A stretch of 64,000 nt of DNA. Source: Takifugu bimaculatus (Eukaryota; Chordata; Actinopteri; Tetraodontiformes; Tetraodontidae). The position numbers and the translations under genes were made by a program. The stretch is from assembly GCA_004026145.2 (NCBI GenBank), contig CP034990.1, positions 6,776,812-6,840,811 on the forward strand, in the 5' to 3' direction. The notes beneath the pieces were generated by a model. It was not told the origin of the DNA. It did not search any database and worked only from the letters and a program-made list of their open reading frames with translations. Each line of letters starts with the position of its first letter. The first letter of the stretch is position 1. Positions 35,001 through 47,080 of the stretch are shown here, piece by piece.

Positions 35001-38000
35001 GTGTTCTTATTTTCAAAATACAAAATCAATGACAAAAAATTCAAACCTTAATAGATTAGGATGTCCTGAAAACATGCGGGCCTTAATCTCTGCATCTCTT
35101 TAAACTGTAAAGTGCCAAATGATGACTTGCTTGATTTATTCTGTTAAATTGGATCATAATGTTGTGATACTTTGGGCAGATTACAGTCACAAATGTAAAA
35201 CTAATAGGATTATTTATTTAAAAGGAGACACCAGAGCAGAGAGAAGGAGCCTTTTCCAACTTTAGAATCTCCCCAGTTACAATCAACAAACTCAAAGGTG
35301 AATATGAAAGTGACATCTTTACATTGAATGCAGTATATTACTGTTTCAAATGACCCTTGTTGCAGTTAAAGAACGACAGAATGACAACAACATTGCTTCA
35401 TGTTCTGATTGTCCCTTTTTGGTTCTGCTGTCTGTCTTTCTCTTTCTCAGCTCGGGGAGTCTCCTACCTGTTTGACATTCAGGTAAAGACATTTGACTCC
35501 GTGTATGATGGCGAGGATGTAATTGCCCAGGCCCGAACAGGAACAGGGAAGACATTCTCCTTTGCCATTCCTTTAGTGGAGAAACTCCAGAGAGATTCAG
35601 CAGGGCCCGCCCGAGGCCGGGCCCCAAAGGTACAGGCACATGCACAATTCCATTTCACAAAGAACAGATTCTTTGCATCAGCCTGTCAGATTAGGTTTTG
35701 GTGTGATGGAAACTTTATTCCTGTATCTGTAGGTCCTGGTCTTAACTCCAACTAGAGAGCTGGCCATCCAGGTCGCCAAAGACTTCAAAGACATCATCAA
35801 GAAATTGAGTATAGTTTGCTTCTATGGCGGCACCTCGTACATGCCCCAGAGTGAGTTAAAATAAAAATGCTTAGACGATAAAAATCATTTGTTTAAAATA
35901 AGGACAAATGCTTATTTTTAAGTTTATTCTGCGCTAAGGTTTTAAGCAACACTACATAAGCTTATCATATGTCTTTCCTGTGATAATAAATCTCTACATG
36001 CTGATGTTGGGAGATGCTCTGACCTCTTTCTACTTTCTGCGTAGTTGATGCAATCCGCAATGGAATTGACATCTTGGTCGGAACTCCTGGGCGCATCAAA
36101 GACCACCTTCAAAATAATAAATTGGACCTCTCTAAACTGAAACATGTGGTTCTGGACGAAGTAGATCAAATGTTGGACATGGGATTTGCAGAACAGGTGG
36201 AAGAGATTTTGGCTTCATCCTATAAGAAAGGTAAATTTAATGTACTGTATTTGGCCCTATCATAAATAATGTGTGCAGTTTGTACTGTCATACTCAATGT
36301 TGCATTGATCTGTGAGGAAAATGAAGATTTTTCTTTGTACATGCTATTATGTAGATGCTGATACCAATCCACAGACGCTGCTGTTTTCAGCCACATGTCC
36401 ACCCTGGGTTTATGATGTGGCCAAGAAATACATGAGGCCAAAGTGTAAGCATGTTGATTTGATTGGCAAGAAAACACAGAAAGCTGCAACAACTGTCGAG
36501 GTAGGTGTGTGTGAGCATGTGTGGGTTGGGATGTAGGGGTAGGTGTGTGTTTGTTCATGTAGTGAGGATTACTAGTACGTGAGATAATGTGGATGTAAGA
36601 GTATAACTGTGAAGGACATGGAGACGCAACAAATATTTGATGAATGTGTTTGAGGCTCTAGCTCAAAATCTTGAACAATTTTGAAATTCTGCCCTACACA
36701 ATTTTAGGTCTCAAAAAGAGGATGTGTGTTGGCAAAGAGGTGTTTGACCACTCTACACAAGAGAAAATATCATTATTGCAACTTTCCCTCAATACTCCCA
36801 TCGTCCTGCTTCTTAAGGAACATTTTCATCAAGCTCAGAAAACCTGCCATACTTCCTTCTGAACAGCAGCATTTAAAATGATGCCGTGGTTGGCTTTTGA
36901 CTTTGATGCAGCATTTCTGATATTGATGTGAGAACAGTTGGAGAGTTTAAAATATAATTTTTAATAGGCCAGTGTCCCCTTGAGTTGCTCCCAGGCTGCT
37001 GATTTCCCTGCCAATCATGTTTGCGAAGGAGACTCATATTGTGAATTCTCTCTCTCTCATACACTGCTATATTCATGGCAGTCATGCTATCATACATGGC
37101 TGTACTTGTCTGCTGCTATAGTCTCACATACCCCGCTATATGCTCTCATACACTGCTATATTCTGTTGCATACATGGCTATACTCGTCTGCTGCTATAGT
37201 CTCACATACCCCGCTATATGCTCTCATACGCTGCTATATTCTGTTGCATACATGGCTATACTCGTCTGCTGCTATAGTCTCACATACCCAGCTATATGCT
37301 CTCATACGCTGCTGTATTCTGTTGCATACATGGCTATACTCGTCTGCTGCTATAGTCTCACATACCCAGCTATATGCTCTCTCATACACTGCTGTATTCT
37401 GTTGCATACATGGCTGTACTCGTCTGCTGCTATAGTCTCACATACCCAGCTATATGCTCTCATACGCTGCTATATTCTGTTGCATACATGGCTGTACTCG
37501 TCTGCTGCTATAGTCTCACATACCCAGCTATATGCTCTCATACGCTGCTGTATTCTGTTGCATACATGGCTGTACTCGTCTGCTGCTATAGTCTCACATA
37601 CCCAGCTATATGCTCTCATACGCTGCTGTATTCTGTTGCATACATGGCTGTACTCGTCTGCTGCTATAGTCTCACATACCCAGCTATATGCTCTCATACG
37701 CTGCTGTATTCTGTTGCATACATGGCTGTACTCGTCTGCTGCTATAGTCTCACATACCCAGCTATATGCTCTCATACGCTGCTGTATTCTGTTGCATACA
37801 TGGCTATACTCGTCTGCTGCTATAGTCTCACATACCCAGCTATATGCTCTCTCATACACTGCTATACACTCTCATGTGCACATGTAAAAGTAGTTTAAAA
37901 ATGAGTGTATGTGTGAGCATAGTGGCGTATATGCAAGATTATGATGGTGTGTGTAGGACAAAGTATGAATTGTTATGTGAGAACAGTTGGAGAGTTTAAA

Positions 38001-41000
38001 ATATAATTTTTAATAGGCCAGTGTCCCCTTGAGTTGCTCCCAGGCTGCTGATTTCCCTGCCAATCATGTTTGCGAAGGAGACTCATATTGTGAACTCTCT
38101 CTCTCTCATACACTGCTATATTCATGGCAGTCATGCTATCATACATGGCTGTACTTGTCTGCTGCTATAGTCTCACATACCCCGCTATATGCTCTCATAC
38201 ACTGCTATATTCTGTTGCATACATGGCTATACTCGTCTGCTGCTATAGTCTCACATACCCCGCTATATGCTCTCATACGCTGCTATATTCTGTTGCATAC
38301 ATGGCTATACTCGTCTGCTGCTATAGTCTCACATACCCAGCTATATGCTCTCATACGCTGCTGTATTCTGTTGCATACATGGCTATACTCGTCTGCTGCT
38401 ATAGTCTCACATACCCAGCTATATGCTCTCTCATACACTGCTGTATTCTGTTGCATACATGGCTGTACTCGTCTGCTGCTATAGTCTCACATACCCAGCT
38501 ATATGCTCTCATACGCTGCTATATTCTGTTGCATACATGGCTGTACTCGTCTGCTGCTATAGTCTCACATACCCAGCTATATGCTCTCATACGCTGCTGT
38601 ATTCTGTTGCATACATGGCTGTACTCGTCTGCTGCTATAGTCTCACATACCCAGCTATATGCTCTCATACGCTGCTGTATTCTGTTGCATACATGGCTAT
38701 ACTCGTCTGCTGCTATAGTCTCACATACCCAGCTATATGCTCTCTCATACACTGCTATACACTCTCATGTGCACATGTAAAAGTAGTTTAAAAATGAGTG
38801 TATGTGTGAGCATAGTGGCGTATATGCAAGATTATGATGGTGTGTGTAGGACAAAGTATGAATTGTTCCCTTGGCGGCACTCGTACAAATGTGAAGGCTG
38901 GGAAGCATCTTTTCTGCATGCAAATATGAATTGGGATGGTTTAAGCAGTGTGTGTCTTCAGTGTTGTGAGAAAAAGGGTTTAAATTAATGGCAATTGCTA
39001 AATCTGTTGTCAAATATCTCCGTCAGGAAAGGCCAACACATTAATATGTAGTAAAAATGGAAGCATTTATCATCGTCAACCAAAGTGGAAATGTAAGGAC
39101 TCATTAAAAATCTGCCAGTTGAATAATGGACACATCTCTCCCCGCCTGTCATTTCTCCTGTAGCACCTGGCCATAGCGTGCCACTGGTCCCAGCGTGCCG
39201 CTGTGATAGGTGACGTGATCCAGGTGTACAGCGGCAGCCACGGCAGAACCATTGTCTTCTGTGAAACAAAGAAGGAAGCCAATGAACTCTCCATGAATGC
39301 ATCAATTAAACAGGTGCAAGCAAACATTTGTAAAAAGATGACAGGATTTGAAATAAATGTAATGTATAAAAATGTGTTGCCCATTGGGTTGTTGTAATAT
39401 TGGAAATTAAGGATATTTATTTGTCTTTCAAACATGTTTTCAACACTTTTACTCTTGTTGGAAATGTGAAACATTGGCCAATGTTTGCTTTTTTGCCCTT
39501 GTGTCTTCAGAGTACCCAGTCCCTCCATGGAGACATCCCTCAGAAACAGAGAGAGACCACACTGAAAGGCTTCAGGAATGGCTCTTTTGAGGTTCTGGTG
39601 GCCACCAATGTGGCAGCTCGTGGTTTGGACATCCCAGAAGTTGATCTGGTGGTCCAGTGTTCTCCACCAAAGGTCTGACATGTTCTCAGAAATGATAAGA
39701 TATGAAAAATACTCCTTGTATGTTGTGTAATTACATTTTTAGATTTTGTAAGGGAAAATTTGAATTCCCTAAAAATGTTTGTTTGGATACTCTCAGGATG
39801 TGGAGTCTTACATCCATCGCTCAGGTCGTACAGGCCGAGCAGGTAGGACTGGAGTCTGCATCTGTTTCTACCAGAGGAAAGAGGAGGACCAGCTCCGCTA
39901 TGTGGAAAACAAAGCTGTATGTCTCCTTTTGGTTCCTGTTGGATGTATAGGATATAGTGCAGTTACAGTAGGTAACTGAACTTTCATTGCAGGGCATCAC
40001 TTTCAGACGTGTTGGTGTTCCCACTGCCAATGACATCATCAAGTCATCAAGCAAAGATGCCGTCAGGTATCGGTTATAAAGTTTGATACCTGAATATTGT
40101 TTCAAACTTTGGGCCTTTTCAGCCACATTGATTGGTTAATATTGTCTCATATGGTGGTGCCAGATTGTGTATGTGTTGGAAAATATCTGATATTAAACAC
40201 ATTGATGCCATTTGTTTTCAGGTTTCTGGACTCTATTCCGGTTGCAGCTATTGGTTACTTTCGAGCATCAGCTGAGAAGCTGATTGAAGAAAGGGGAGCA
40301 GTCGACGCCCTCGCTGCTGCTCTGGCTCATATCTCTGGAGCGACAGCCCTCGAGCAGAGATCGCTGCTCAACTCTGATGCAGTAAGTCTCCTTATAAGCC
40401 TGCAACAATGAAACATAAGCACTTCTGGTCTCAATGTGCCAGTACATTTCACATGACTTGTTTGGTTGTATGCAGGGTTACACCACTCTGCAGTTGACGT
40501 GTTCTCTGGAGATGCATAATATAGGGTACGCATGGAAAAGCCTGAAAGAGCAGCTTGGAGAGGAGATAGAAACCCACATTCACAGGATGACGTTCCTTAA
40601 AGGCAGAATGGTATGTGTATGCATGTTCAGTACACATTATCTTTTCGATTCAAATTAATCACACCTGAATTGACATCATTAATGTAAATCTGATTAATTG
40701 ATAAAATTTCAATGTGACAAAAATTACTTTTCTATAAATATATTGTTATTGATTGACTTGTAATAACTTTAAAACCATGTTTTATTTATTTAATGTAGGG
40801 AGTTTGTTTTGATGTTCCTGTCGACAAAGTCAAGGAAATTCAGGTAAAATGAAGAAAATACCGTAAATTCCACACTATAGAACGCACCTTGACTATAAGG
40901 CGTGACACCCAAATTTCATAAAACTTATGGAAAAAAGATACACACATAAGCCACACCTGACTACAAACCAAAGGTGGCCATTTTGAGATCTGAAAGGTAC

Positions 41001-41945
41001 ACAGAAAGATTATTTTAAATGTTGAGTTACTAAACACAGCAATAACACACAGCTTACAGCAGTAAAAATGGATGACCATTTTCTTTTTTCCAAATAGTGC
41101 CGCAACACAGCAGTAAAATGACATTACGCTTAAAAAAAAGCCTACCAGCTGTTGATTGCTGGCCTATAACTTAAAAGCTGCTAAATAGGAATTTCTTTGG
41201 GTGTTATCAATGACACAGGTGTGTACATGAAGCGCAAAAAGACTGTTAAACACAATTAAACCATGTCTTTTGTCAGTGCGTTACAGCATCTCTTCAATGG
41301 TCTTGCTCTGCTCGAGCGCCCTCTGGTGGGCGAAAACATTCATTCAAATTCGGGAATGCCGCAGTGCTCTATAAGCCGCAGGAATCACAGTGTTGGCGGA
41401 AAAAAATAGTGGCTTATAGTCCGATATTTACAGTAGATCTTTGCTCAAACAAAAGGTTTCTATGAACACAAAGTTTAGACCTTCCTTCAGAATTACTGAA
41501 GCATGACTTGTATGGTGAACTGTAAATATGAGCAGCAGCTGCACTGCAACATTGATCATTTAGAGAGAAGGCAAAAATATTAAATACCGGTACAGTTTAG
41601 CACATTTACATATTTCATAAGATTTGGGGAGAGCAGATTCCCTTCACCGACTGGACTATTTGTGGGTTGCAAGGCGACTCTTAAACGTGACTCACATTCT
41701 TCTTGATTCTTTTGCAGGAGAATTGGAAGGATGGCCGCCGGTGGCAACTGACTGTTGCCACAGAGCTCCCTGAACTGGAGGTAAAAGAGTTCACTAATGG
41801 TTTTGGAAGAGGTGGAGGAGGAAGAGGAGGACGAGGAGGACGTGGCGGTTTCAGAGGCGGAAGAGGACGAAGTTTTGGGGGCTTCAGGAATGGAAACAAC
41901 AGAGGGGGGCAGAGACGCAGTTTCAGTCAGGCATTTGATTATTAA
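32029..41945 (+). CDS. Nucleolar RNA helicase 2 (DDX21), 16 exons
   Basis: The coding exons are 32029-32112, 32975-33193, 33307-33471, 35225-35297, 35451-35629, 35733-35850, 36045-36230, 36355-36500, 39164-39313, 39511-39672, 39797-39916, 39993-40066, 40222-40381, 40476-40610, 40799-40843 and 41718-41945. All junctions are GT-AG and in phase, giving 747 residues from MPSKVFFETEDQ. Motifs: motif I ARTGTGKT (208-215), PTREL, GTPGRIKDH, DEVD (317-320) in place of DEAD, SAT (353-355), ARGLDIPEVD and HRSGRTGR (501-508). A GUCT domain follows and then an RGG tail (GRGGRGGRGGFRGGRGR). The N-terminus is lysine-rich, fitting nucleolar retention. DDX21 unwinds RNA, including G-quadruplex RNA, and acts in rRNA transcription and processing. 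Exon 3 has four TPSQ-type repeats. Mammalian FRGQ repeats are replaced by RGG. Confidence 0.97.
33576..34965 (-). mobile_element. Full-length pogo-like non-autonomous element in ddx21 intron 3
   Basis: It is 1390 bp, bounded by inverted repeats CCGTATTTTCACAACCATAA (33576) and CCGTATTTTCACGACTATAA (from 34965 on the other strand), with TA at 33574-33575 and 34966-34967. It contains one open frame with an internally deleted transposase. It is inserted antisense to ddx21. Confidence 0.92.
34204..34767 (-). CDS. Pogo-like transposase derivative without catalytic core
   Basis: A 187-residue open frame. Residues 1-50 (MAPCKRRAYDAEFKLKAISH, then GNRAAAREFNVNESMVRKWR) form a Brinker/POGK-type helix-turn-helix. 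Residue 70 onwards jumps to the post-catalytic segment LTKELQPLDIGVNGAFEARL, followed by WIVNAWASTVVRAFRKAGI and an acidic tail. The DDE domain, normally some 250 residues, is gone, yet the frame stays open across the deletion in both copies seen in this window. It could bind the element's ends but cannot cut DNA. Confidence 0.75.
   Translation of the reverse strand: MAPCKRRAYDAEFKLKAISHAVEHGNRAAAREFNVNESMVRKWRKQQDDLRQVKKTQRSFRGNKARSGLTKELQPLDIGVNGAFEARLRTAWEWWVTNGEHTFTKTGRRRRASYVTICQWIVNAWASTVVRAFRKAGIVTEMPDNTSDTDPDDDFDETEPAMLDAVFAQLFNSDTEEEEFEGFLDEE
36926..38867. repeat. Tandem duplication carrying a 78-bp minisatellite in ddx21 intron 8
   Basis: Unit 1 is 36926-37974 (1049 bp) and unit 2 is 37975-38867 (893 bp), nearly identical. 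The length difference is 156 bp, exactly two 78-bp minisatellite repeats. The minisatellite unit contains TTGCATACATGGCTGTACTC and GCTATAGTCTCACATACCC. Because 78 is divisible by three, long frames stay open on both strands (up to 270 residues). They lie wholly in an intron and are not genes. Confidence 0.95.
40861..41433. mobile_element. MITE in ddx21 intron 15
   Basis: Ends are CCGTAAATTCCACACTATAG at 40861 and, on the other strand, CTGTAAATATCGGACTATAA at 41433, flanked by TA on both sides (40859-40860, 41434-41435). It is 573 bp with no coding frame and related in its termini to the intron 3 pogo-like family. Confidence 0.8.
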
Positions 41946-43753
41946 AGTGCCTGTGTGGACTGACTGACTGACTGCTTTCCTGATTGCCTGCCTGCCAATC
42001 ATCTGGCAGTGATTTCTATTGGCTCTCGGGATGATGATTCATGTGCGAATGGGGGGGGGGGGACTCCAGCATATTACACAATCTGAAGTTTGCAGACATT
42101 CAGAGGTTTACACTGAATAGAATGCTCCATTTCCATTTGTGTGTATTTTGATGCCACAGCTGTGCCACATCTTTATGTAGCTCTGTCAAACATTGATCAG
42201 TCGGCCTCCATTAGGATCAGAGTAGTTGGAATGTGGCTCTAAAGTGTTGCTCGAGTGTTTGGGGAGGTGTGACAGGGTTAGGGTTGCAACACCAGAGGCA
42301 CCATTCTGACTAAAAGACCCCCCACTACACCACCGAGCTCCACTCGATATTCCTGGTGTGGGCAGAGGGGCTGTGTGAATGGTGATAAATTGGGTGGTGT
42401 TCTGTTATCTGCTGCTGAGTATTGGAATATGCCTCAGTCGAAACGTCTCCCCAAACTTACATTGGATGATTGCTTAGCAATTGCCCCCATTTAATATTTC
42501 TGTGTACTGTTTCCATTCATATGAATGACATTAAAAAGGGTCACCTGAATTTGTGTTTTTAATGTGTCGAATTAGCATGTCAGGAACTGGAGAAACATAC
42601 AATCTATGACAAGAAACCACTGCACTATCACCAAAAGTTGAGGAATTATGTTTTTGAAAAAAGAACTGCATATGGACAAAACTGAACAGCTGACTTTGAG
42701 TATCAAATGATGCATGTAGCCTTTAAGTGATTTAATTAAATCACGTTTCTGATTTCCTTATACCCTAACCCTAAAGCACTTTGTCTTTACAGTTCATACA
42801 TGTATTTATGGGAAAAAATGCAATCTTAAAATTAAAATACTTAAATGCAGAGTACACAAAACGTTAAAGTAAAATTTAAAAATGGGAGACACCATCTGTT
42901 TATGTGCCAAAAAAACCCCACAAGACATTTAAAATATCAAATGTTTTTTTTTCCTCCAAGGTGTCTCCAGTCAAATATTCAGGTTAGTCACTTTTTCCAT
43001 TAAATACACTCCCATCACGTAGAGCCTTAGCTGTCTTCTCAGTTATTTCTAATTTTATAGTGTTACAGAAAGTGGATTGAATCTCTTAGAACTGATTTCC
43101 CTTATGCCCTTTTCCATCCCAGCTGGAATCGACGAGGATCTCAGTAACCGGGGCACCGCACACACATCTGCTGCACCCTAACAAAGGAGGATTTATTTGA
43201 TTTAAAAACTGCATCATAAAAGAATTTGGCTGTCCGTCCTAAACCAGACAGCAGCTGGTTGGTGACGGTGGTTGGTCAATAGTGCAGCTGGTGGTTTTTG
43301 ACCACAGGTCATGACCAGTGATGCTGAGGACATGAGTCCTGGCGTCTCCAGAGTGGGACCATGCGCTTCCTGCAGGGAAAAGAAACACAAGCTCTAAACA
43401 GCAGGCGGAAAATGATCTTTAAATATATGTTCGCGCTATAAATGTGAAATATGTCGTATTCCTTTAAGACCGTAAGTGCAAGGAGAAAAATACATGTTAA
43501 TGATTAAAACATCACTGGTTATTTTTTATTCTCTAAACACGAGTAGTTGTAGGGAAACAGCGCCTCCCTGGTCACAGAGTACCGCGGTACCGGAACCCGA
43601 AAGGAATGTGAGGGCAAATTGGCTGAATTACCAACAGCCGCTTTAATTAAACAAACGCAAATTCAAGTGAAGCAATCTTGTTGTTTCTCCAGGAGCTTGT
43701 TAGTCTACTGAAGCGGTGGCGATGTCAGTCAAAGCTGCTCCACTTTAAAACTA
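41946..43753. other. ddx21 3' flank and unassigned DNA
   Basis: The ddx21 3' untranslated region should begin here. It contains a poly-G run (42051-42061), a short GGGTTAGGGTTG (42276), CCCTAACCCTAAA (42764) and an ATTAAA near 42530 that could serve polyadenylation. No further exon is recognised. Confidence 0.5.
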
Positions 43754-43830
43754 GATGGACGAGAGCTTCTCGGGGACCAAAGCTCCGTCCGGACAGACAG
43801 AACCCGGACGGAACCCGGACATTTTCAAAC

Positions 43831-43884
43831 ATGTGGAACTGGAATGGAGACGCTAGGAATCTGGTTATGTGCATGTGGAAGAAG
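43831..43884 (+). other. Possible first coding exon of an unidentified gene
   Basis: ATG at 43831 opens MWNWNGDARNLVMCMWKK and ends in a strong AAG/GTGAGT donor in a locally GC-rich stretch. No downstream exon was found in the window and the protein is not recognised. A non-coding first exon or chance are equally possible. Confidence 0.2.
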
Positions 43885-45085
43885 GTGAGTCGAGCGCGCA
43901 CTCCTGTGTGGGATAGTACGGTGTGAATGTGCTTGAAATTGCCTTTTAATCTGCCAATCAAACTGTCAATTTGAAATTGAATGTCATTTCAAATCAGTTC
44001 GACGGAGTCAAAAATAATTAAACTGTGTTTTTGAACCGTCGATGGGGGAAAGCCCCATTATAAGCATAGAGAAGCATTTGTACTGTTTTAACCCAGCAGC
44101 CACCAACACCTGGCACACAATAAAACTGAGGCTGGTTACTTCCATACAGGTGGCATACACCTGTAGGCCTACAGGTGTATGCCACCTGTAGGCCTACAGG
44201 TGTACAGAAGATCCCGTGTTAGAGTGTCTTCCTGTTGGTAACTTTTTTTCCATGGTTGTGGTGGGACACTATCACAAATACATCAAAATAAAGTATTCTC
44301 ACAAGTGCAGAGGTTACTACAACATCAACCACATAATCTTTCACAGAGGGCATCAATTTGGGCCGTCCATGAAATGCCACTGGGGTCCCTGAGTTTTTTT
44401 TATTTTTTTTTACCTTTTTCATGGAGATATCAGTAATAAAAAAATGTGATTCAAGTTCTACAGTTCAATAGTCCATTTATTTTAGGACATGGTGTCAGGA
44501 GTGGGATTTCTTAGGTTGCAGTTTCAGACCATGGCCCTAATATGCTTCCGAAGAGTGTGAATCATTCTCTTCGTTATGGGAATTCAAACACACGACAGAA
44601 AATCCACATCACGCCCAAAGTAATGGGTCTGCTGAGCAGCCTGTTAAAACAATCATCATAAATAATCATAAAGCCAGAGCAACTGGACGAGACCCCTATC
44701 TGAGAATTCTGGAATATTGCAACATTACAAGTTCCCCCACAACCCACAATTTTAAGTCGACTACACAACTGCTGATGAGCCGCAGGCTCTGATCACTCTT
44801 GCCAAGCACCCACAGACAGCTCCAACCTGACCCGAACCCAACCAATCATCAGCTTCAATGATGGACAGAGACAACAGCATCAAAAATACAAGTATTGTGA
44901 CACATCCAGGCCACTACCTCATCTGCATAGTGGCACTATTGCATATGGAATGTCTCGTTGATAAGTTTGGCTTATGAGGCATTCGGGATTGAACACCATA
45001 TTTAATAGGCTTATTCAAAACATTTATGTTTCTGATGCAGTTTGAAGTATACCAGGTTGACTCTTCCCATTGTTGATTTCTTTCA
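43885..45085. other. No recognised gene
   Basis: Contains the palindrome at 44145-44190 and a T-rich run near 44394-44411. Nothing else is supported. Confidence 0.4.
44145..44190. repeat. 46-bp perfect palindrome
   Basis: Positions 44145-44167 are the exact reverse complement of 44168-44190, centred on AGGCCT. The half CTGTAGGCCTACAGGTGTA is then repeated directly at 44187-44204. Confidence 0.95.
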
Positions 45086-45090
45086 AAAAG

Positions 45091-45715
45091 TGTCACAGCC
45101 CCTTTTCCCCAGTTCCCTTCTGTCCCAGTACTTTTCCACTGCCCTGCTCACACCACACCCTCTGATCACACACCTGCTCTCAGTCACTGATCACACACCT
45201 GCTCTCAGTCACTGATCACACACCTGCCCTCAGTCACTGATCACACACCTGCCCTCACTCATCAATCAGCTCACCTGCCAGTGTATATATTTTCCAGCCT
45301 CACACTCACTCAGTGCCAGATTGTTCTTCTGCTTTCATGCGAGACTTTCCAGCGTTGTTTCCCTGCCGGATTACCCGTTGCCGACCCTGCCTGTCTTCGT
45401 TCTGCCTGCCTTGCCTGTTCCCCGGACAACCTACCTGCTTTCTGCCCCTGACTACGACTTCTGCCTCAGCATCTCTGGTTCCTGTCTGCTCACCTGGTTT
45501 AGACTTCTCCGCCCGGCCCTGACTTCGCTGCTGCTCGACCCACTCCCCGAGCCTGCAACCCATAGACTTTGTGCGGGCCCAGAGCCTGAAGAACGGACTA
45601 TTTCCTGTGTTTCCTTGTCTGCCTGAGTTCCTGTTTGCCCGTGTGTTAATAAAAGCCATTACTACGGTCCAGCTTTCCAGAGTGCTGCATTTGGGTCCAA
45701 ACTGCACCCGTCACA
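45091..45715. mobile_element. Solo LTR of an LTR retrotransposon
   Basis: 625 bp starting TGTCACAGCCCC and ending CACCCGTCACA, flanked by the 5-bp duplication AAAAG (45086-45090 and 45716-45720). It contains a TATA-like GTGTATATATTTTCC (about 45280) and AATAAAAG (about 45648), as expected of a promoter and polyadenylation signal on the plus strand. A 25-bp unit (CACTGATCACACACCTGC) is repeated four times at 45155-45255. No internal retrotransposon genes adjoin it. Confidence 0.88.
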
Positions 45716-45720
45716 AAAAG

Positions 45721-46483
45721 AGGAGCATGTAAAATTTGGAAAAATCTTTGCTATTGCTTTTGTCAGGCGTCACCTTGAGCAGCCCCTGGCGTCCTGGGCT
45801 GTGTCCACGCCAATATTCTTTACCTTGTGTTGAGAGCTAATAATAAAATCATTGTTTCAAGTTCTGCCATGCAGTAGTTCTTTTCTTTAGACCACAACAT
45901 GACACAGCAGACATTTTTGAAAAGAAGTCACAGGTGAGACTGTATAATTACTACTTCTTCCTGTTTTCATCATTATGATTGCTCTGATAGTTAGTAGAAT
46001 TACGTATACTACTCTAAAATACATATTGAATTAAACTGATCTGAGTATTTTGGAGCGTGTGTGTATTTGTACCTGTGATACAACATTTCCAAAAGTTAAC
46101 AGGAACATCACATTCAGAGGTTCAGTCTTTTAACATACAGTACATTTACATACAGCAGACGCTCAGGTGTTGGTTTCTAGCTTGCATCAATGACTGGGAC
46201 CGGATCAGACCTTCAGCTATTGTCAGCATTCTTGTTAGGGGATCCTGATGTTGATCATGTGACTTGCAATGGCCTGGATCAAGAACGTTGCTCCCAGCAA
46301 CGGCAGGTAAATCATAAAATACGTGAACTTTGCCTTCAGAGAAGGAGAAATCTTTTATCAAGCCTCAGTTTAATATGACATGTTCAAATGAAACTGATAG
46401 GAAATTTCTAATTTGATCTGTGATCATTTTATTTATTTATTATGATGCTGTACATGTCACAAACCTATTTTGGGATAATGTAC
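45721..46483. other. No recognised feature
   Basis: Only small open frames and AT-rich DNA. Confidence 0.4.
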
Positions 46484-46683
46484 ATGATTTTTGGTGCACC
46501 GTGTTAAAAGGCGCAGTCCCAGTTAAAACATGCGTGCAAGCAATTTATCTTCTGTATCCAAAATGAATCCGAAATGGCCAAAAAGCATTTTCAGATTTTG
46601 GAACTTGGTGCTCCCATAAGGCGCCACGTCCATTTTGGAGAAAATTTAAGACTTAAGTGCGCCTTAAGGTCACAAAAATACAG
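46484..46683. mobile_element. Short remnant of the pogo-like/MITE family
   Basis: GCACCGTGTTAAAAGGCGCA at the left and GTGCGCCTTAAGGTCACAAA then AATACAG at the right, followed by TA (46684-46685), echo the TIR region of the intron 3 element. It is only about 200 bp. Confidence 0.6.
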
Positions 46684-46756
46684 TATTTAAAGCGAGCGAA
46701 CATTAGTCAGAAGAGCTGATAAAGATTTGCTCATAGAACCGAATGATGTGGTGCTC

Positions 46757-47080
46757 TGTGCCTCTCCTCCTCTCCCCCTCCCTCTCCTTCTCCTCTTTCC
46801 CCTCCCTCTCCTTCTCCTCTTTCCCCTCCCCCTCCTCCTCTCCTCTACCTCCCCTTCACTCTACTTCTCCTCTCCTCTACCCCTCATCTCCTCTCCTCTT
46901 CTCCTTTTCCTCTCCTCTCCTCCTCCTTTTCCTCTCCTCTCCTCTACCCCTCCTCCCCTCTCCTCCTTTTCCTCTCCTCTCCTCCTCTCCTCTCCCCTCT
47001 CTCCTCCCCTCTCCTCTCCTCTCCCCTCCCCTCCTCTCCTTCTCCTTTTCCTCTCCTCTCTCCTCTCCTTCTACTTCTAT
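46757..47080. repeat. Polypyrimidine (CCTCT)n-type microsatellite
   Basis: About 320 bp almost purely C/T on the plus strand. It keeps serine/proline/leucine frames open; none is a gene. Confidence 0.94.

Noticed and set aside
37075..37898. Long frames (270 and 174 residues plus; 129 minus)
   Set aside because: They are translations of a 78-bp minisatellite inside a ddx21 intron; open in several frames because 78 is divisible by three.
42415..42465. Second hammerhead-like motif (GTCGAAACGTCT)
   Set aside because: Only the GAAAC-GUC part is present; no CTGATGA core and no matching stem I.
45306..45707. 133-residue minus-strand frame
   Set aside because: Lies entirely within a solo LTR and has no gag/pol similarity.
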